Assembly: GCA_902636075.1 (NCBI GenBank)
Contig: CACPQM010000001.1
Coordinates: 62,001 to 126,000 of the forward strand
Reading direction: 5' to 3'
DNA length: 64,000 bases
From: an uncultured Pelagibacteraceae bacterium
GTDB lineage: Bacteria; Pseudomonadota; Alphaproteobacteria; Pelagibacterales; Pelagibacteraceae
The notes beneath the pieces are model-generated. The model worked only from the letters and a program-made list of their open reading frames with translations. It made no database searches and was not told the origin of the DNA. Positions within the stretch are counted from its first letter, which is position 1. Every line of letters starts with the position of its first letter. A program made the translations under genes and the position numbers. Of this stretch, positions 54,200-62,278 are shown in pieces.

Positions 54200-55337
54200 T
54201 TGATAACTGTTCTGATCCTTTAGACAGAAGTTCGTTATAAAGTTTTACATCTGTATCACCTTCACATCCAATTAATAAAACGTTCGAATTCATATCTAAC
54301 TCAAGATCCTTTTTAATTTGTTCGTTATTACAACTAACATTTATACTTATTAGAGCAGGTGCTGAGCATTCTCCTGCAACAATGTTATCGTCACCAAAGT
54401 ATCCCTTAGCTAACATTGCAACTGATAATGGTATGTCAGTATCTGGAATACTTAGACAATTATTTACTGAGTTTTTAAGAATTTGCCATGGGACTAATGA
54501 TACATCTCCACATGACATTCCCCCCATAATGCTCTCTTTTTCTATTTCAACTCTAGTAAGTTTTCCTGCATCAATACTTTTTAAGACACAGTCTGCATTT
54601 TTTGGTTCAACAATAATAATTTTTGGAATTCTTTTAAAATACCGGGCAACTCCAGCTATTACACCAGAGGCCATTCCTCCTACACCTGCCTGTAAAAATA
54701 TGTGTGTTATATAATGATCAGTTTGTTTGGAGATTTCTTCTATCATAACTGAATATCCAGCCATGGTTAGTTTTGGTACTTTTTGATAATCTTCCCAGGC
54801 AACATCTTGTACAATTTCCCAACCATTTTGCTTTGATTGCCTTATGCATTCATTTAAAGAATTTTCGTAATTGCCTTTTACTCTTGTCACCTCTGCTCCA
54901 AGTTTTCGCATCTCGTCAGCTCTTGTCTCAGTAACAAATTCACTTATGAAAATTTTACATTCAATTCCTAGTCTTTTTGCTCCCCAGGCAACGGATTTTC
55001 CATGATTTCCTGCTGTTGCTGTAGCAACAACTACATCTTTTCTTCCAGCCGAAACCTCTGCTACCGCATAAGCACCTCCGAGTGCTTTAAAAGACTTAAG
55101 TCCAAACCTTCTTGACTCATCTTTGTAAAAAATATTTTTAAGTCCAAGATCTTTTGAAAGTTTATTTAAATTAAGAAGGGGAGTAGGATTATAAGTCTCC
55201 CAATTAGAGATTGTATTAAATGCTTTATCTATAGTTTTTTCGCTTAATATATTTAATATTTTATCTCTACTAAATGAATAATTTTTATTTTTAATGAAAG
55301 ATGAAAATTTATAAATATGACTATAATTAATAGACAT
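54192..55337 (-). CDS. Diaminopropionate ammonia-lyase-like PLP enzyme
   Basis: The 381-residue enzyme belongs to the tryptophan-synthase-beta (fold II) PLP family. The PLP-binding Lys is in GLKSFKALGGAYA near 83, with the phosphate-binding TAGNHG loop and the motif EGDTDVKLY near the C-terminus shared with diaminopropionate ammonia-lyase YgeX. Threonine dehydratase-type EutB is the main alternative, and EutA/EutD-like proteins occur in this window, though 33 kb away. It would deaminate a diamino acid or hydroxy-amino acid to ammonia and an oxoacid. It is 3 bp after the glutamine-synthetase-family gene. Confidence 0.8.
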   Translation of the reverse strand: MSINYSHIYKFSSFIKNKNYSFSRDKILNILSEKTIDKAFNTISNWETYNPTPLLNLNKLSKDLGLKNIFYKDESRRFGLKSFKALGGAYAVAEVSAGRKDVVVATATAGNHGKSVAWGAKRLGIECKIFISEFVTETRADEMRKLGAEVTRVKGNYENSLNECIRQSKQNGWEIVQDVAWEDYQKVPKLTMAGYSVMIEEISKQTDHYITHIFLQAGVGGMASGVIAGVARYFKRIPKIIIVEPKNADCVLKSIDAGKLTRVEIEKESIMGGMSCGDVSLVPWQILKNSVNNCLSIPDTDIPLSVAMLAKGYFGDDNIVAGECSAPALISINVSCNNEQIKKDLELDMNSNVLLIGCEGDTDVKLYNELLSKGSEQLSNG

Positions 55338-55340
55338 ATT

Positions 55341-56666
55341 TTAACAATCTAAGGTATTAGATCTTTCCCATTTTGTAATAGGTTTTTGTTTATCAAACTT
55401 TTCTTTAGATTTAAAACTTTCAATTTCTGATTTTTTTAATTTGATATAACTGTTTAAAACATTTTTACCAAATGCATTTTTCATAACTGAATTAGAATTT
55501 AACATTTCTAAAGAATCTTCTAATGTATTTGGTAATTTTGGTAAGTTAGGATATTTTTTGTGATCGATATACATATTACAGAATAATGGTTTTCCAGGAT
55601 TAACACTTTTTCTAATGCCGTTTATACCTGCTGCTAAAACTCCAGCTTGTAGCAAATATGGATTTGCTGATCCATCCATTAATCTTAGTTCAAACCTTCC
55701 TGGATCTGGAACTCTAATCATATGTGTTCGATTATTTCCTGTGTAAGAAATACTACTCGGCGACCATGTTGCACCAGATTTAGTTGGTGGCGCGTTTATT
55801 CTTCTATAACTATTTAAAGTTGGATTAAAGAATGCTGATAATGAACCTGCATTTTTAATTATACCACCTAAAAAATTGTATGCTAATTTACTTAGTCCAA
55901 GATTGTCATTTTTATCTAAAAATTTATTTTTTTTCTTATCCCAAAGTGAAATATGCGCATGACATCCATTACCCGTCAGTTGTTCAAATGGTTTTGGCAT
56001 AAATGTTGCTCTTAACTGATGCTTTTCTGCTATGGACTTAACCATAAATTTAAAAAATGTATGTCTATCTGCTGTAGTTAAGCAGTCAGTATAATCCCAA
56101 TTCATCTCAAACTGGCCATTAGCATCTTCATGATCATTTTGATATGGGTTCCATCCCATTGTAATCATACAATCACATATTTCCTTTATTAAATCATATT
56201 GTCTCATTAAAGCTGATTGGTCATAACAAGGTTTAGATTGAGTATCTCTAGGGTCTGCAATAGAACTGCCATCAGGTGATATAAGAAAATATTCACACTC
56301 AACACCCGATTTCATGGAGTAACCCTCATTTGATATTAATTTTATTTGCTTTTTTAACATCACTCTTGGCGATGCCTCAACAGGCTTACCATTCATCCAC
56401 AGGTCTGAAGCAAGCCAACCTACTTCTTTATTCCAAGGTAATTGAATTAAACTATTTGGATCTGGTACAGCAAACATATCAGAGTCTGCTGGTGACATAT
56501 CAAGCCAAGCTGCAAATCCAGCAAATCCTGCACCATTTTTTTGCATCTCTTTGATAGCTTGTGCGGGTACTAATTTAGATCTTAATACACCAAACAAATC
56601 AACGAAACTTATTAAAAAATATTTTATTTTTTTTGATTTTGCAATTTTATATAAGTCTTTTGCCAC
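55341..56666 (-). CDS. Glutamine-synthetase-family protein (GlnT-like), copy 1
   Basis: The 441-residue protein has the GS fold: VECEYF, NDHEDANGQFEMNWD, KPFEQLTGNGCHAHIS, NSYRRI and RFELRLMDG motifs that bind metal, ATP and glutamate. It resembles GlnT/gamma-glutamyl-amide ligases and is a paralog of the GmaS-like protein at 62.3 kb but about 48 residues shorter. It sits between two tiny membrane proteins and the ammonia-lyase, so it may use ammonium released there or ligate another amine to glutamate. Typical adenylylation-site GS (GlnA) features are not apparent. Confidence 0.82.
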   Translation of the reverse strand: MAKDLYKIAKSKKIKYFLISFVDLFGVLRSKLVPAQAIKEMQKNGAGFAGFAAWLDMSPADSDMFAVPDPNSLIQLPWNKEVGWLASDLWMNGKPVEASPRVMLKKQIKLISNEGYSMKSGVECEYFLISPDGSSIADPRDTQSKPCYDQSALMRQYDLIKEICDCMITMGWNPYQNDHEDANGQFEMNWDYTDCLTTADRHTFFKFMVKSIAEKHQLRATFMPKPFEQLTGNGCHAHISLWDKKKNKFLDKNDNLGLSKLAYNFLGGIIKNAGSLSAFFNPTLNSYRRINAPPTKSGATWSPSSISYTGNNRTHMIRVPDPGRFELRLMDGSANPYLLQAGVLAAGINGIRKSVNPGKPLFCNMYIDHKKYPNLPKLPNTLEDSLEMLNSNSVMKNAFGKNVLNSYIKLKKSEIESFKSKEKFDKQKPITKWERSNTLDC

Positions 56667-56687
56667 TCAATCTTCTTATCATACTTT

Positions 56688-56846
56688 TTAAAAAAATGAT
56701 AAAAAGAAATCTTTATAGTAAATTATATTTACAACAATAATAATTAATATAGCTAGTACCAATCCATATTTTGCCTTTGGCCATGCTAATCTTGCCATTT
56801 TGCTTGGAGTTTTATTTGATTGCTCTTTTTTATTTTGCTCGTCCAT
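56688..56846 (-). CDS. Tiny single-pass membrane protein (52 residues)
   Basis: An ATG on the minus strand at 56846 opens a 52-residue frame: a charged, Lys/Gln-rich N-terminus (about 15 residues, starting MDEQNKKEQ), a basic amphipathic stretch, then one hydrophobic helix (near 29-43) and an aromatic C-terminus. The frame lies in a 228-bp gap between the 75-residue protein and the GS-family gene and stops 21 bp before the latter. I do not recognise a family. Real expression is supported by orientation, spacing and its membrane pattern, not by homology. Confidence 0.55.
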   Translation of the reverse strand: MDEQNKKEQSNKTPSKMARLAWPKAKYGLVLAILIIIVVNIIYYKDFFLSFF

Positions 56847-56856
56847 TTTAATTTAA

Positions 56857-56880
56857 GGGCGCAATTAAAATTTTGCGCCC
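56857..56880 (-). terminator. Hairpin between the two tiny membrane-protein genes
   Basis: A perfect 8-bp GC-rich stem (GGGCGCAA at 56857-56864 with TTGCGCCC at 56873-56880) with an 8-base AT loop. On the minus strand it is followed by a T/A-mixed stretch rather than a pure T run, so it could terminate Amt transcription partly or stabilise the RNA end. Confidence 0.65.
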
Positions 56881-56894
56881 CTATTACTATTTAT

Positions 56895-57122
56895 TTATCC
56901 GTCAGTTATATTACTTTTCCATGCATTTGAGTTTGGTCTTTTTCTTGCAAGCTTAGAAAGTTTATCACTTTCTTGTTTTGAGCTTACAACAGTCCAACCT
57001 ATCCAAATAATTGCAAGTATAAGGACCAATATACCTTCTGATCCTACTCCAGGATAAATAGCACCTACAACATCTTCTGCAGGTTTATTTAAGTGATCTA
57101 TCCAATTAGATACTGTAGCCAT
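56895..57122 (-). CDS. Small single-pass membrane protein next to Amt (75 residues)
   Basis: The 75-residue protein has a soluble N-terminus, one helix at about 30-46 (GILVLILAIIWIGWTVV) and a basic, Ser/Lys-rich tail. It starts 11 bp downstream of the amt stop, with a Shine-Dalgarno-like AGGAGG just before the ATG (minus strand of about 57127-57132), indicating strong translation with Amt. I know no family for it. A regulatory or stabilising partner of Amt is the natural guess, in place of the usual soluble PII protein. Confidence 0.7.
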   Translation of the reverse strand: MATVSNWIDHLNKPAEDVVGAIYPGVGSEGILVLILAIIWIGWTVVSSKQESDKLSKLARKRPNSNAWKSNITDG

Positions 57123-57133
57123 AATATCCTCCT

Positions 57134-58534
57134 TTAACTACTTGAAGAAGCAACAGTGCGTTCATCTTCTTTTGCTTCCTCCATTATTTGATAGTCTAAA
57201 CCAGCTAACTCAACTTCTCTTGGGATTCTGAGTTTGCCAATACCATTTAAGACTCTAGCTATAATATAGCCTGGGATCATTCCAAGAACAAAGAACATGA
57301 TTATTGCACCTATGAACATTCCTAAAGGATTTATTGCAGCGTATGTAGTTCCATCCCACATAGCACCAACACTGTATCCTGAAGAAGGGTATCCATTTAA
57401 TACAAAACCGCATATCACAAGTCCTGCAAACCCAGCGTAACCATGAACTGCCACTGCTCCAACTGCATCATCAATTTTGAACCTACGTTCAACCCAGTAA
57501 TGCATTTTGTAAGCTATAACGACACCAATCATTCCAATTATCAAAGATTGTATTGGATGATATAAGTCATTTCCTGCAGAGGCACAGATTATTCCAGCTA
57601 AACCACTTGAGTAAGTCCAGAAAGGATCACCTTTGGAAACAACATAACCTGCTAACAATCCTCCTGAGAGAGACATTAAAAAGTTCATTGTTATTCCACT
57701 AAGTGTGGTTGGCGTTACATAAATTGTGGTTGCGGTAAAGTAGGTTACACCTTCCATGCCATACTCAGGTCCAAGATCGTAAATTGGAATATTACAAGCC
57801 GCATAAAATCCCCAAAAACCAGTATAAATTAAGAATAATCCAACAGTTACTAACCAAGGATTTCTTGGTCCTATGTTTCTAGGTTCACCACTTGATGAAA
57901 ATTTTCCAATTCTTGGTCCCAAAACAGCAAGTACACCTAAAGCAAATCCACCTGCTACTGCGTGAATTACTCCTGAGGCATAAGCATCATGGTAACCTAG
58001 TATCTTCAACATCCATCCGTCAAAGTGCCATCCCCATGCAGCATCTATGCTCCAAAATACAGATCCAATTGCAATCGCAAGAATTCCAAAAGCAAAAGTA
58101 GTAATTCTTTCAATTACAGCACCTGATACAATGGATGCAGCTGTCCATGAGAAAAGTAAAAATGCAGCCCAAAATACTCCACTAATATGATCTCCTAAGT
58201 TTACTGCCATCAATTCACTATTTGGCAGATACCACTTAGCACTAAAAGCTGAGTCATCTGTAATTAGCGCTGCGCTTTCATTCATTATTGATGGTGCAAG
58301 ACCTGGCCCAGTTGGAAATGCCCAATAAATCCACCAACCAAATAAAAACCAAGTTACTGTTACTAAAGGTATCAGCATTGTGTTTTTCATTAATGTATGT
58401 TGATGATGTTTGTATCGGGAAGCTCCAACTTCATACATACAGAATCCTACGTGGATAAGAAACATTAGTACTACTGTTATCCAATAGTAAAATTCTGTGA
58501 ATATGGTTGTCAATGCACCTAGTTCGTCAGTCAT
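57134..58534 (-). CDS. amt: Ammonium/methylammonium transporter (Amt family)
   Basis: The 466-residue membrane protein has eleven-helix Amt architecture; the twin pore histidines are in ASGVIHAVAGG and AVHGYAGFAG. It conducts ammonium across the inner membrane. A strong Shine-Dalgarno (GGAGGT, minus strand of 58538-58543) precedes the ATG. Position beside the N-methylglutamate genes and GS-family genes suggests it supplies ammonium or methylammonium to them; whether methylamine is the real substrate is inference. The C-terminal tail ends in an acidic and Ser-rich stretch. Confidence 0.9.
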   Translation of the reverse strand: MTDELGALTTIFTEFYYWITVVLMFLIHVGFCMYEVGASRYKHHQHTLMKNTMLIPLVTVTWFLFGWWIYWAFPTGPGLAPSIMNESAALITDDSAFSAKWYLPNSELMAVNLGDHISGVFWAAFLLFSWTAASIVSGAVIERITTFAFGILAIAIGSVFWSIDAAWGWHFDGWMLKILGYHDAYASGVIHAVAGGFALGVLAVLGPRIGKFSSSGEPRNIGPRNPWLVTVGLFLIYTGFWGFYAACNIPIYDLGPEYGMEGVTYFTATTIYVTPTTLSGITMNFLMSLSGGLLAGYVVSKGDPFWTYSSGLAGIICASAGNDLYHPIQSLIIGMIGVVIAYKMHYWVERRFKIDDAVGAVAVHGYAGFAGLVICGFVLNGYPSSGYSVGAMWDGTTYAAINPLGMFIGAIIMFFVLGMIPGYIIARVLNGIGKLRIPREVELAGLDYQIMEEAKEDERTVASSSS

Positions 58535-58537
58535 TTA

Positions 58538-58543
58538 ACCTCC
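58538..58543 (-). promoter_or_regulatory. Strong Shine-Dalgarno of amt
   Basis: GGAGGT on the minus strand lies 3 bp before the ATG of the transporter gene. The 134-bp gap behind it, to the lysine-rich gene at 58669, must hold the amt promoter; I see no clear consensus there. Confidence 0.65.
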
Positions 58544-58668
58544 AATTGTTTAAACAAATTATTTAAATATTATTATTTCGAATTATCGGATCAATCTTAA
58601 ATAAAACAATTGTATCAATAAAAATTTATAATATTACAACTATAGGTATATATAAATTGTTGGTGATT

Positions 58669-59076
58669 CTAAAATTTTCGATAAGCTTTTTTTAAATCTA
58701 CTAATGGGTGATTTGGAGACATTTGAAATTTTACCAATAGTTCTCTTGCTATCATGTCTCTATCTTGTTGGTTATTTGGTAATTTAATTTTTTTCGGAAT
58801 AGTTACCCAACCATTTGCGTTTCTATCAAAAACTGCAGGTCTATCTTCTTCATATCCCATGTGAACATCTTCCAACCAATTTAAATCATCCCAACCCATT
58901 GCTTCGATATATTTTTTTAGGAAAGGAGTTATTCTTGAATAGTCTGGCAATAAATTCACATCATATCTATAACCAATAGTTTGGCCTATCATCTTTTCTC
59001 GAGCAGTCTCTTTCTTTTTACCTAACTGACCTTTAACCTTTTTTTTGCTCGATTTTTTAGTTTTTTTCTTTGGCAT
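58669..59076 (-). CDS. Lysine-rich unknown protein in the N-methylglutamate operon
   Basis: The 135-residue protein begins with about 30 residues very rich in Lys (MPKKKTKKSSKKK start), then a compact domain with aromatic and acidic residues (DYSRITPFL, GWDDLNWLEDVHMGYEEDRP). It starts 2 bp after the MgsC stop, so it is in the same transcript. I recognise no domain and no signal peptide; the tail suggests nucleic-acid or membrane-surface binding. Function unknown; the context suggests a partner or regulator of N-methylglutamate synthase. Confidence 0.75.
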   Translation of the reverse strand: MPKKKTKKSSKKKVKGQLGKKKETAREKMIGQTIGYRYDVNLLPDYSRITPFLKKYIEAMGWDDLNWLEDVHMGYEEDRPAVFDRNANGWVTIPKKIKLPNNQQDRDMIARELLVKFQMSPNHPLVDLKKAYRKF

Positions 59077-59078
59077 AA

Positions 59079-60473
59079 TTATATTTTATGAAAATCGTCA
59101 ACTCCTACTGTGTGATTTGTTCCAGAAAGTGGTACTTTTGCTAAAGCAGAAGCTTCCATTGTTAAAGCTGCCATATCTTCTGGCTCTAATGAATGGATAT
59201 TTGTTTTACCACAAGCTCTTGCTAATAATTGTGCTTCTAAAGTCATAGTGTGTAAGTAATTATATACTCTAAGAGCTGCCTCATCTGGATTTAGTCTTTT
59301 TCTCAATTTAGGATCCTGAGTAGCAACACCAACTGGGCAACGACCAGTATGACAGTGATAACAATGTCCTGCTGGTACTCCCATTTCTTTTTCAAAATTA
59401 GACTCAGGAATTTCTTTATTACAATTAAGTGCAATCATAGCCCCAGTACCTATAGCAATAGCATCTGCTCCAAGAGCTAATGCTTTTGCCATGTCAGCTC
59501 CATCTCTAACACCACCTGCATAAATAAGAGTAACTTTTCCAGTTTTTCCAACATCATCTATTGCTCTTCTTGCTTCTCTGATCGCAGCTATTCCAGGTAT
59601 ACCTGTGTTTGCTGCTGCGATGTGTGGTCCAGCGCCTGTTGAACCTTCCATACCATCTAGATAAATAGAGTCAGGATCACATTTTGCTGCCATACGAACA
59701 TCATCATAAACTTTTGCTGCACCAAGTTTTAATTGTATTGGAACTTTATTTTTGGTTAACTCTCTTAGCTCTTGAACTTTTAAAGCTAAATCATCTGGTC
59801 CTAACCAATCAGGATGTCTAGCAGGAGACCTTTGATCAATACCAGCTGGTAGTGATCTCATTTCTGCTACTTGGTCAGTAACTTTTTGACCCATCAAGTG
59901 ACCACCCATTCCAACTTTTTGTCCTTGACCAATGAACACTTCAATTCCATCAGCAAGTTGAGCATGATGCGGATTAAATCCATATCTTGATTGAATACAT
60001 TGATAGTACCATTTTTCTGAATATCTTCTTTCATCAGGTATCATTCCACCTTCACCCGAACATGTTGCGCTACCGGCCATAGTTGCTCCTCTTGCAAGCG
60101 CTGTTTTAGCTTCATAAGATAAAGCTCCAAAACTCATACCTGTAATATAAACCGGTATATCTAATTCTACTGGGTTTTCACATCTTGGACCAATTATAGT
60201 TTTTGTTTCACATTTTTCTCTGTAACCTTCGATTACAAATCTTGTAAGAGTTCCAGGTAAAAAAACTAAATCGTCAAATGTAGGAATTTTTTTCATCAGA
60301 GCCATACCTCTCATTCGGTATCTTCCTAACTGAGCTTTAATATGAATGTCGTCGATTACTTCTGGTGTAAATATAGCGTTATAACCTAGTAAACTTTTAT
60401 TTCTTTTTGAAAATTCACTACCACCATTCCCATTTGAATGACCATTTGATTTTCCATTTTTTTTCTTTGCCAT
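59079..60473 (-). CDS. mgsC: N-methylglutamate synthase subunit C (glutamate-synthase-like, FMN)
   Basis: The 464-residue protein matches the central/FMN region of glutamate synthase large subunit: glutamate-synthase barrel with TGMSFGALS, KLGAAKVYDDVRMA, DGMEGSTGAGP and GGVRDGADMAKALALGADA, and iron-sulfur cysteines C371, C374 and C379 (HCYHCHTGRCPVG). In the N-methylglutamate pathway MgsC forms the large catalytic part of a split synthase with MgsA and MgsB, making N-methylglutamate from methylamine-derived glutamylmethylamide and 2-oxoglutarate or glutamate. Its start shares one base with the MgsB stop. Confidence 0.87.
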   Translation of the reverse strand: MAKKKNGKSNGHSNGNGGSEFSKRNKSLLGYNAIFTPEVIDDIHIKAQLGRYRMRGMALMKKIPTFDDLVFLPGTLTRFVIEGYREKCETKTIIGPRCENPVELDIPVYITGMSFGALSYEAKTALARGATMAGSATCSGEGGMIPDERRYSEKWYYQCIQSRYGFNPHHAQLADGIEVFIGQGQKVGMGGHLMGQKVTDQVAEMRSLPAGIDQRSPARHPDWLGPDDLALKVQELRELTKNKVPIQLKLGAAKVYDDVRMAAKCDPDSIYLDGMEGSTGAGPHIAAANTGIPGIAAIREARRAIDDVGKTGKVTLIYAGGVRDGADMAKALALGADAIAIGTGAMIALNCNKEIPESNFEKEMGVPAGHCYHCHTGRCPVGVATQDPKLRKRLNPDEAALRVYNYLHTMTLEAQLLARACGKTNIHSLEPEDMAALTMEASALAKVPLSGTNHTVGVDDFHKI

Positions 60474-61327
60474 TAAATTGCTCCTTTTTTCTCAGTTGGT
60501 TCTAAAGCGTCGTAATTCCAAAGTTTTTTACCTGCGACTACTTTTGTCATTTTTGAAACATCAAATTTTTCGCCAATTTCTGCTACTTTAAGTTTTCTTT
60601 TAATCCAATCTACATCACTTTTTGTCATAGGCGACTCAATCGCATCACTCCCAAATGAACCAATTTTTCCACCAACATAAATGGTTCCATCATACATTGA
60701 ATCTCCAAGGTTTATACCAACATTACCTAAAATTATTATTCTTCCTCTTTGCATCATAAAGCCAGTGAATGCTCCAGCGTCACCACCAACAATAATTGTT
60801 CCACCTTTTTGATCAATTCCTGTTCTAGCACCAACGCTACCTTTACATATTAAATCTCCACCTCTAACTGCTGCACCAAAACATGATCCTGCATTTTTTT
60901 CTATTACTACTTTTCCTGCCATCATATTTTCTGCACATGACCATCCAACTCTACCATTAATTCTTACCGTTGGACCGTCAATAGAACCAACACCAAAATA
61001 ACCCAAACTTCCTTCAAATATTAAATTTAATTTATTTAACACCCCAACACCTAAACTATGTTTTCCTTGTGGGTTCTTTATAACTATTGTTCCATAACCT
61101 TGACTCATTAGCTCATCAATTTTTTTGTTTGCCTCTTTGCAGTCTAGATCATTTACATCAAGGTCAATTCTTTTGTTAAAATCAACATCATAAGTTCCCC
61201 AATAGTAAAAGTTTTCTGCCTCATCAGGATTAAAAAATTTTTGTTGAGTTTTACCTGTTAGAACTTCAGTATGAAGTCCCATTGATTGGGCTTTGGTCTT
61301 TTTTTCTGTTGTTTTTAAATTTGCCAT
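60473..61327 (-). CDS. mgsB: N-methylglutamate synthase subunit B (GXGXG-domain)
   Basis: The 284-residue protein is a glutamate-synthase C-terminal-type GXGXG beta-helix, seen in repeats such as GSLGYFGVGS, GSCFGAAVRGG, GSVGARTGID and GDAGAFTGFMM. It is the third domain of the split N-methylglutamate synthase. A strong Shine-Dalgarno (GGGGAGGT, minus strand of 61333-61340) lies inside the MgsA coding end, and the two genes overlap by 13 bp. The last Lys/Glu-rich residues are not diagnostic. Confidence 0.87.
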   Translation of the reverse strand: MANLKTTEKKTKAQSMGLHTEVLTGKTQQKFFNPDEAENFYYWGTYDVDFNKRIDLDVNDLDCKEANKKIDELMSQGYGTIVIKNPQGKHSLGVGVLNKLNLIFEGSLGYFGVGSIDGPTVRINGRVGWSCAENMMAGKVVIEKNAGSCFGAAVRGGDLICKGSVGARTGIDQKGGTIIVGGDAGAFTGFMMQRGRIIILGNVGINLGDSMYDGTIYVGGKIGSFGSDAIESPMTKSDVDWIKRKLKVAEIGEKFDVSKMTKVVAGKKLWNYDALEPTEKKGAI

Positions 61328-62256
61328 ACTTTTACCTCCCCATCAAATGGATCATATGTATCTATTTCATGCGGCAAGATAGATCTTATTGCTATTTCCT
61401 CAGAGCCCATAGCAACTAAATCATCTGACTCGTATAAGACTAATGGTTTTGCTGCCATTGTATCTTTAGCCATTCCTAAAGAATCTTTCGTTGCAACAAA
61501 ATATGTAAACACTCCATCTAAACCTGACAAACTATCCTTCATGCCTTCTTCTAATGAAGCTCCATTTCTCATTTTCTCAGCTAAATAAACAGCTATCAGC
61601 TCAGAGTCACATTCAGACATAAATCTCATCCCTTTATTCTCTAACACTCTTCTATTGTTCCAATAATTTGTAAGTTGACCGTTGTGTACAACTGATACAT
61701 CACTAAATGGATAACCCCAAAATGGATGGGCAGATTTAATATCTACTCCAGACTCAGTTGCCATTCTAGCATGTCCAATACCATGTGTTCCTTTAACTTT
61801 ACCTAGATCATATCTTTCAGATACTGCCCGTGCATCTCCTAGGTCTTTGATCAATTCTAATGATTTCCCAATAGACAATATCTCCACACTTTCTATGCTT
61901 TCAATTTTTTTTGAAAACTCCATTAAATCCTGGTCATATTTCATTTCATATCTATAAGAGTAAGGAGTTAACTTTTCTTCTTTCACAACTGTAGCATTAA
62001 GGTTTTTTAGCATCTGGTCGACAAGTTCTTTTCTTTTGTCATAAACACTATCATCTTCATTAACTGATGTGCTTCCTTCTCCAACATTTTCCCCAACTTT
62101 AAATCTCATTATGAAATTTTCTCCATCATTATCTGCATAGAGAGCGTATCCGGTTGAGTCAGGACCTCTATGTTTTAATGCTTGAAGCATTAATTGTAAC
62201 TCGTTCCCGACATCTGAGGATTTTCCTCTATGAATAAGTCCAGCAATACCGCACAT
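61315..62256 (-). CDS. mgsA: N-methylglutamate synthase subunit A (class II glutamine amidotransferase)
   Basis: The 313-residue protein starts MCGIAGL, so C2 becomes the N-terminal nucleophile of an Ntn-type glutaminase domain, with LQALKHRGPDSTGYAL, GIGHARMATESGV and VHNGQLTNY matching the family. In NMG synthase it would hydrolyse gamma-glutamylmethylamide and release methylamine. An insertion of about 60 residues (near 60-125) with no recognised motif lies between the HRGPDSTG and GIGHARMA regions. A Shine-Dalgarno AGGAAAGGAA (62261-62270) precedes the ATG. Confidence 0.87.
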   Translation of the reverse strand: MCGIAGLIHRGKSSDVGNELQLMLQALKHRGPDSTGYALYADNDGENFIMRFKVGENVGEGSTSVNEDDSVYDKRKELVDQMLKNLNATVVKEEKLTPYSYRYEMKYDQDLMEFSKKIESIESVEILSIGKSLELIKDLGDARAVSERYDLGKVKGTHGIGHARMATESGVDIKSAHPFWGYPFSDVSVVHNGQLTNYWNNRRVLENKGMRFMSECDSELIAVYLAEKMRNGASLEEGMKDSLSGLDGVFTYFVATKDSLGMAKDTMAAKPLVLYESDDLVAMGSEEIAIRSILPHEIDTYDPFDGEVKVWQI

Positions 62257-62260
62257 TTTT

Positions 62261-62270
62261 TTCCTTTCCT
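62261..62270 (-). promoter_or_regulatory. Shine-Dalgarno of mgsA
   Basis: AGGAAAGGAA on the minus strand lies 4 bp before the ATG. Together with the strong sites of mgsB and gmaS it shows that this operon is set up for high translation. Confidence 0.6.
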
Positions 62271-62278
62271 AATTTACC

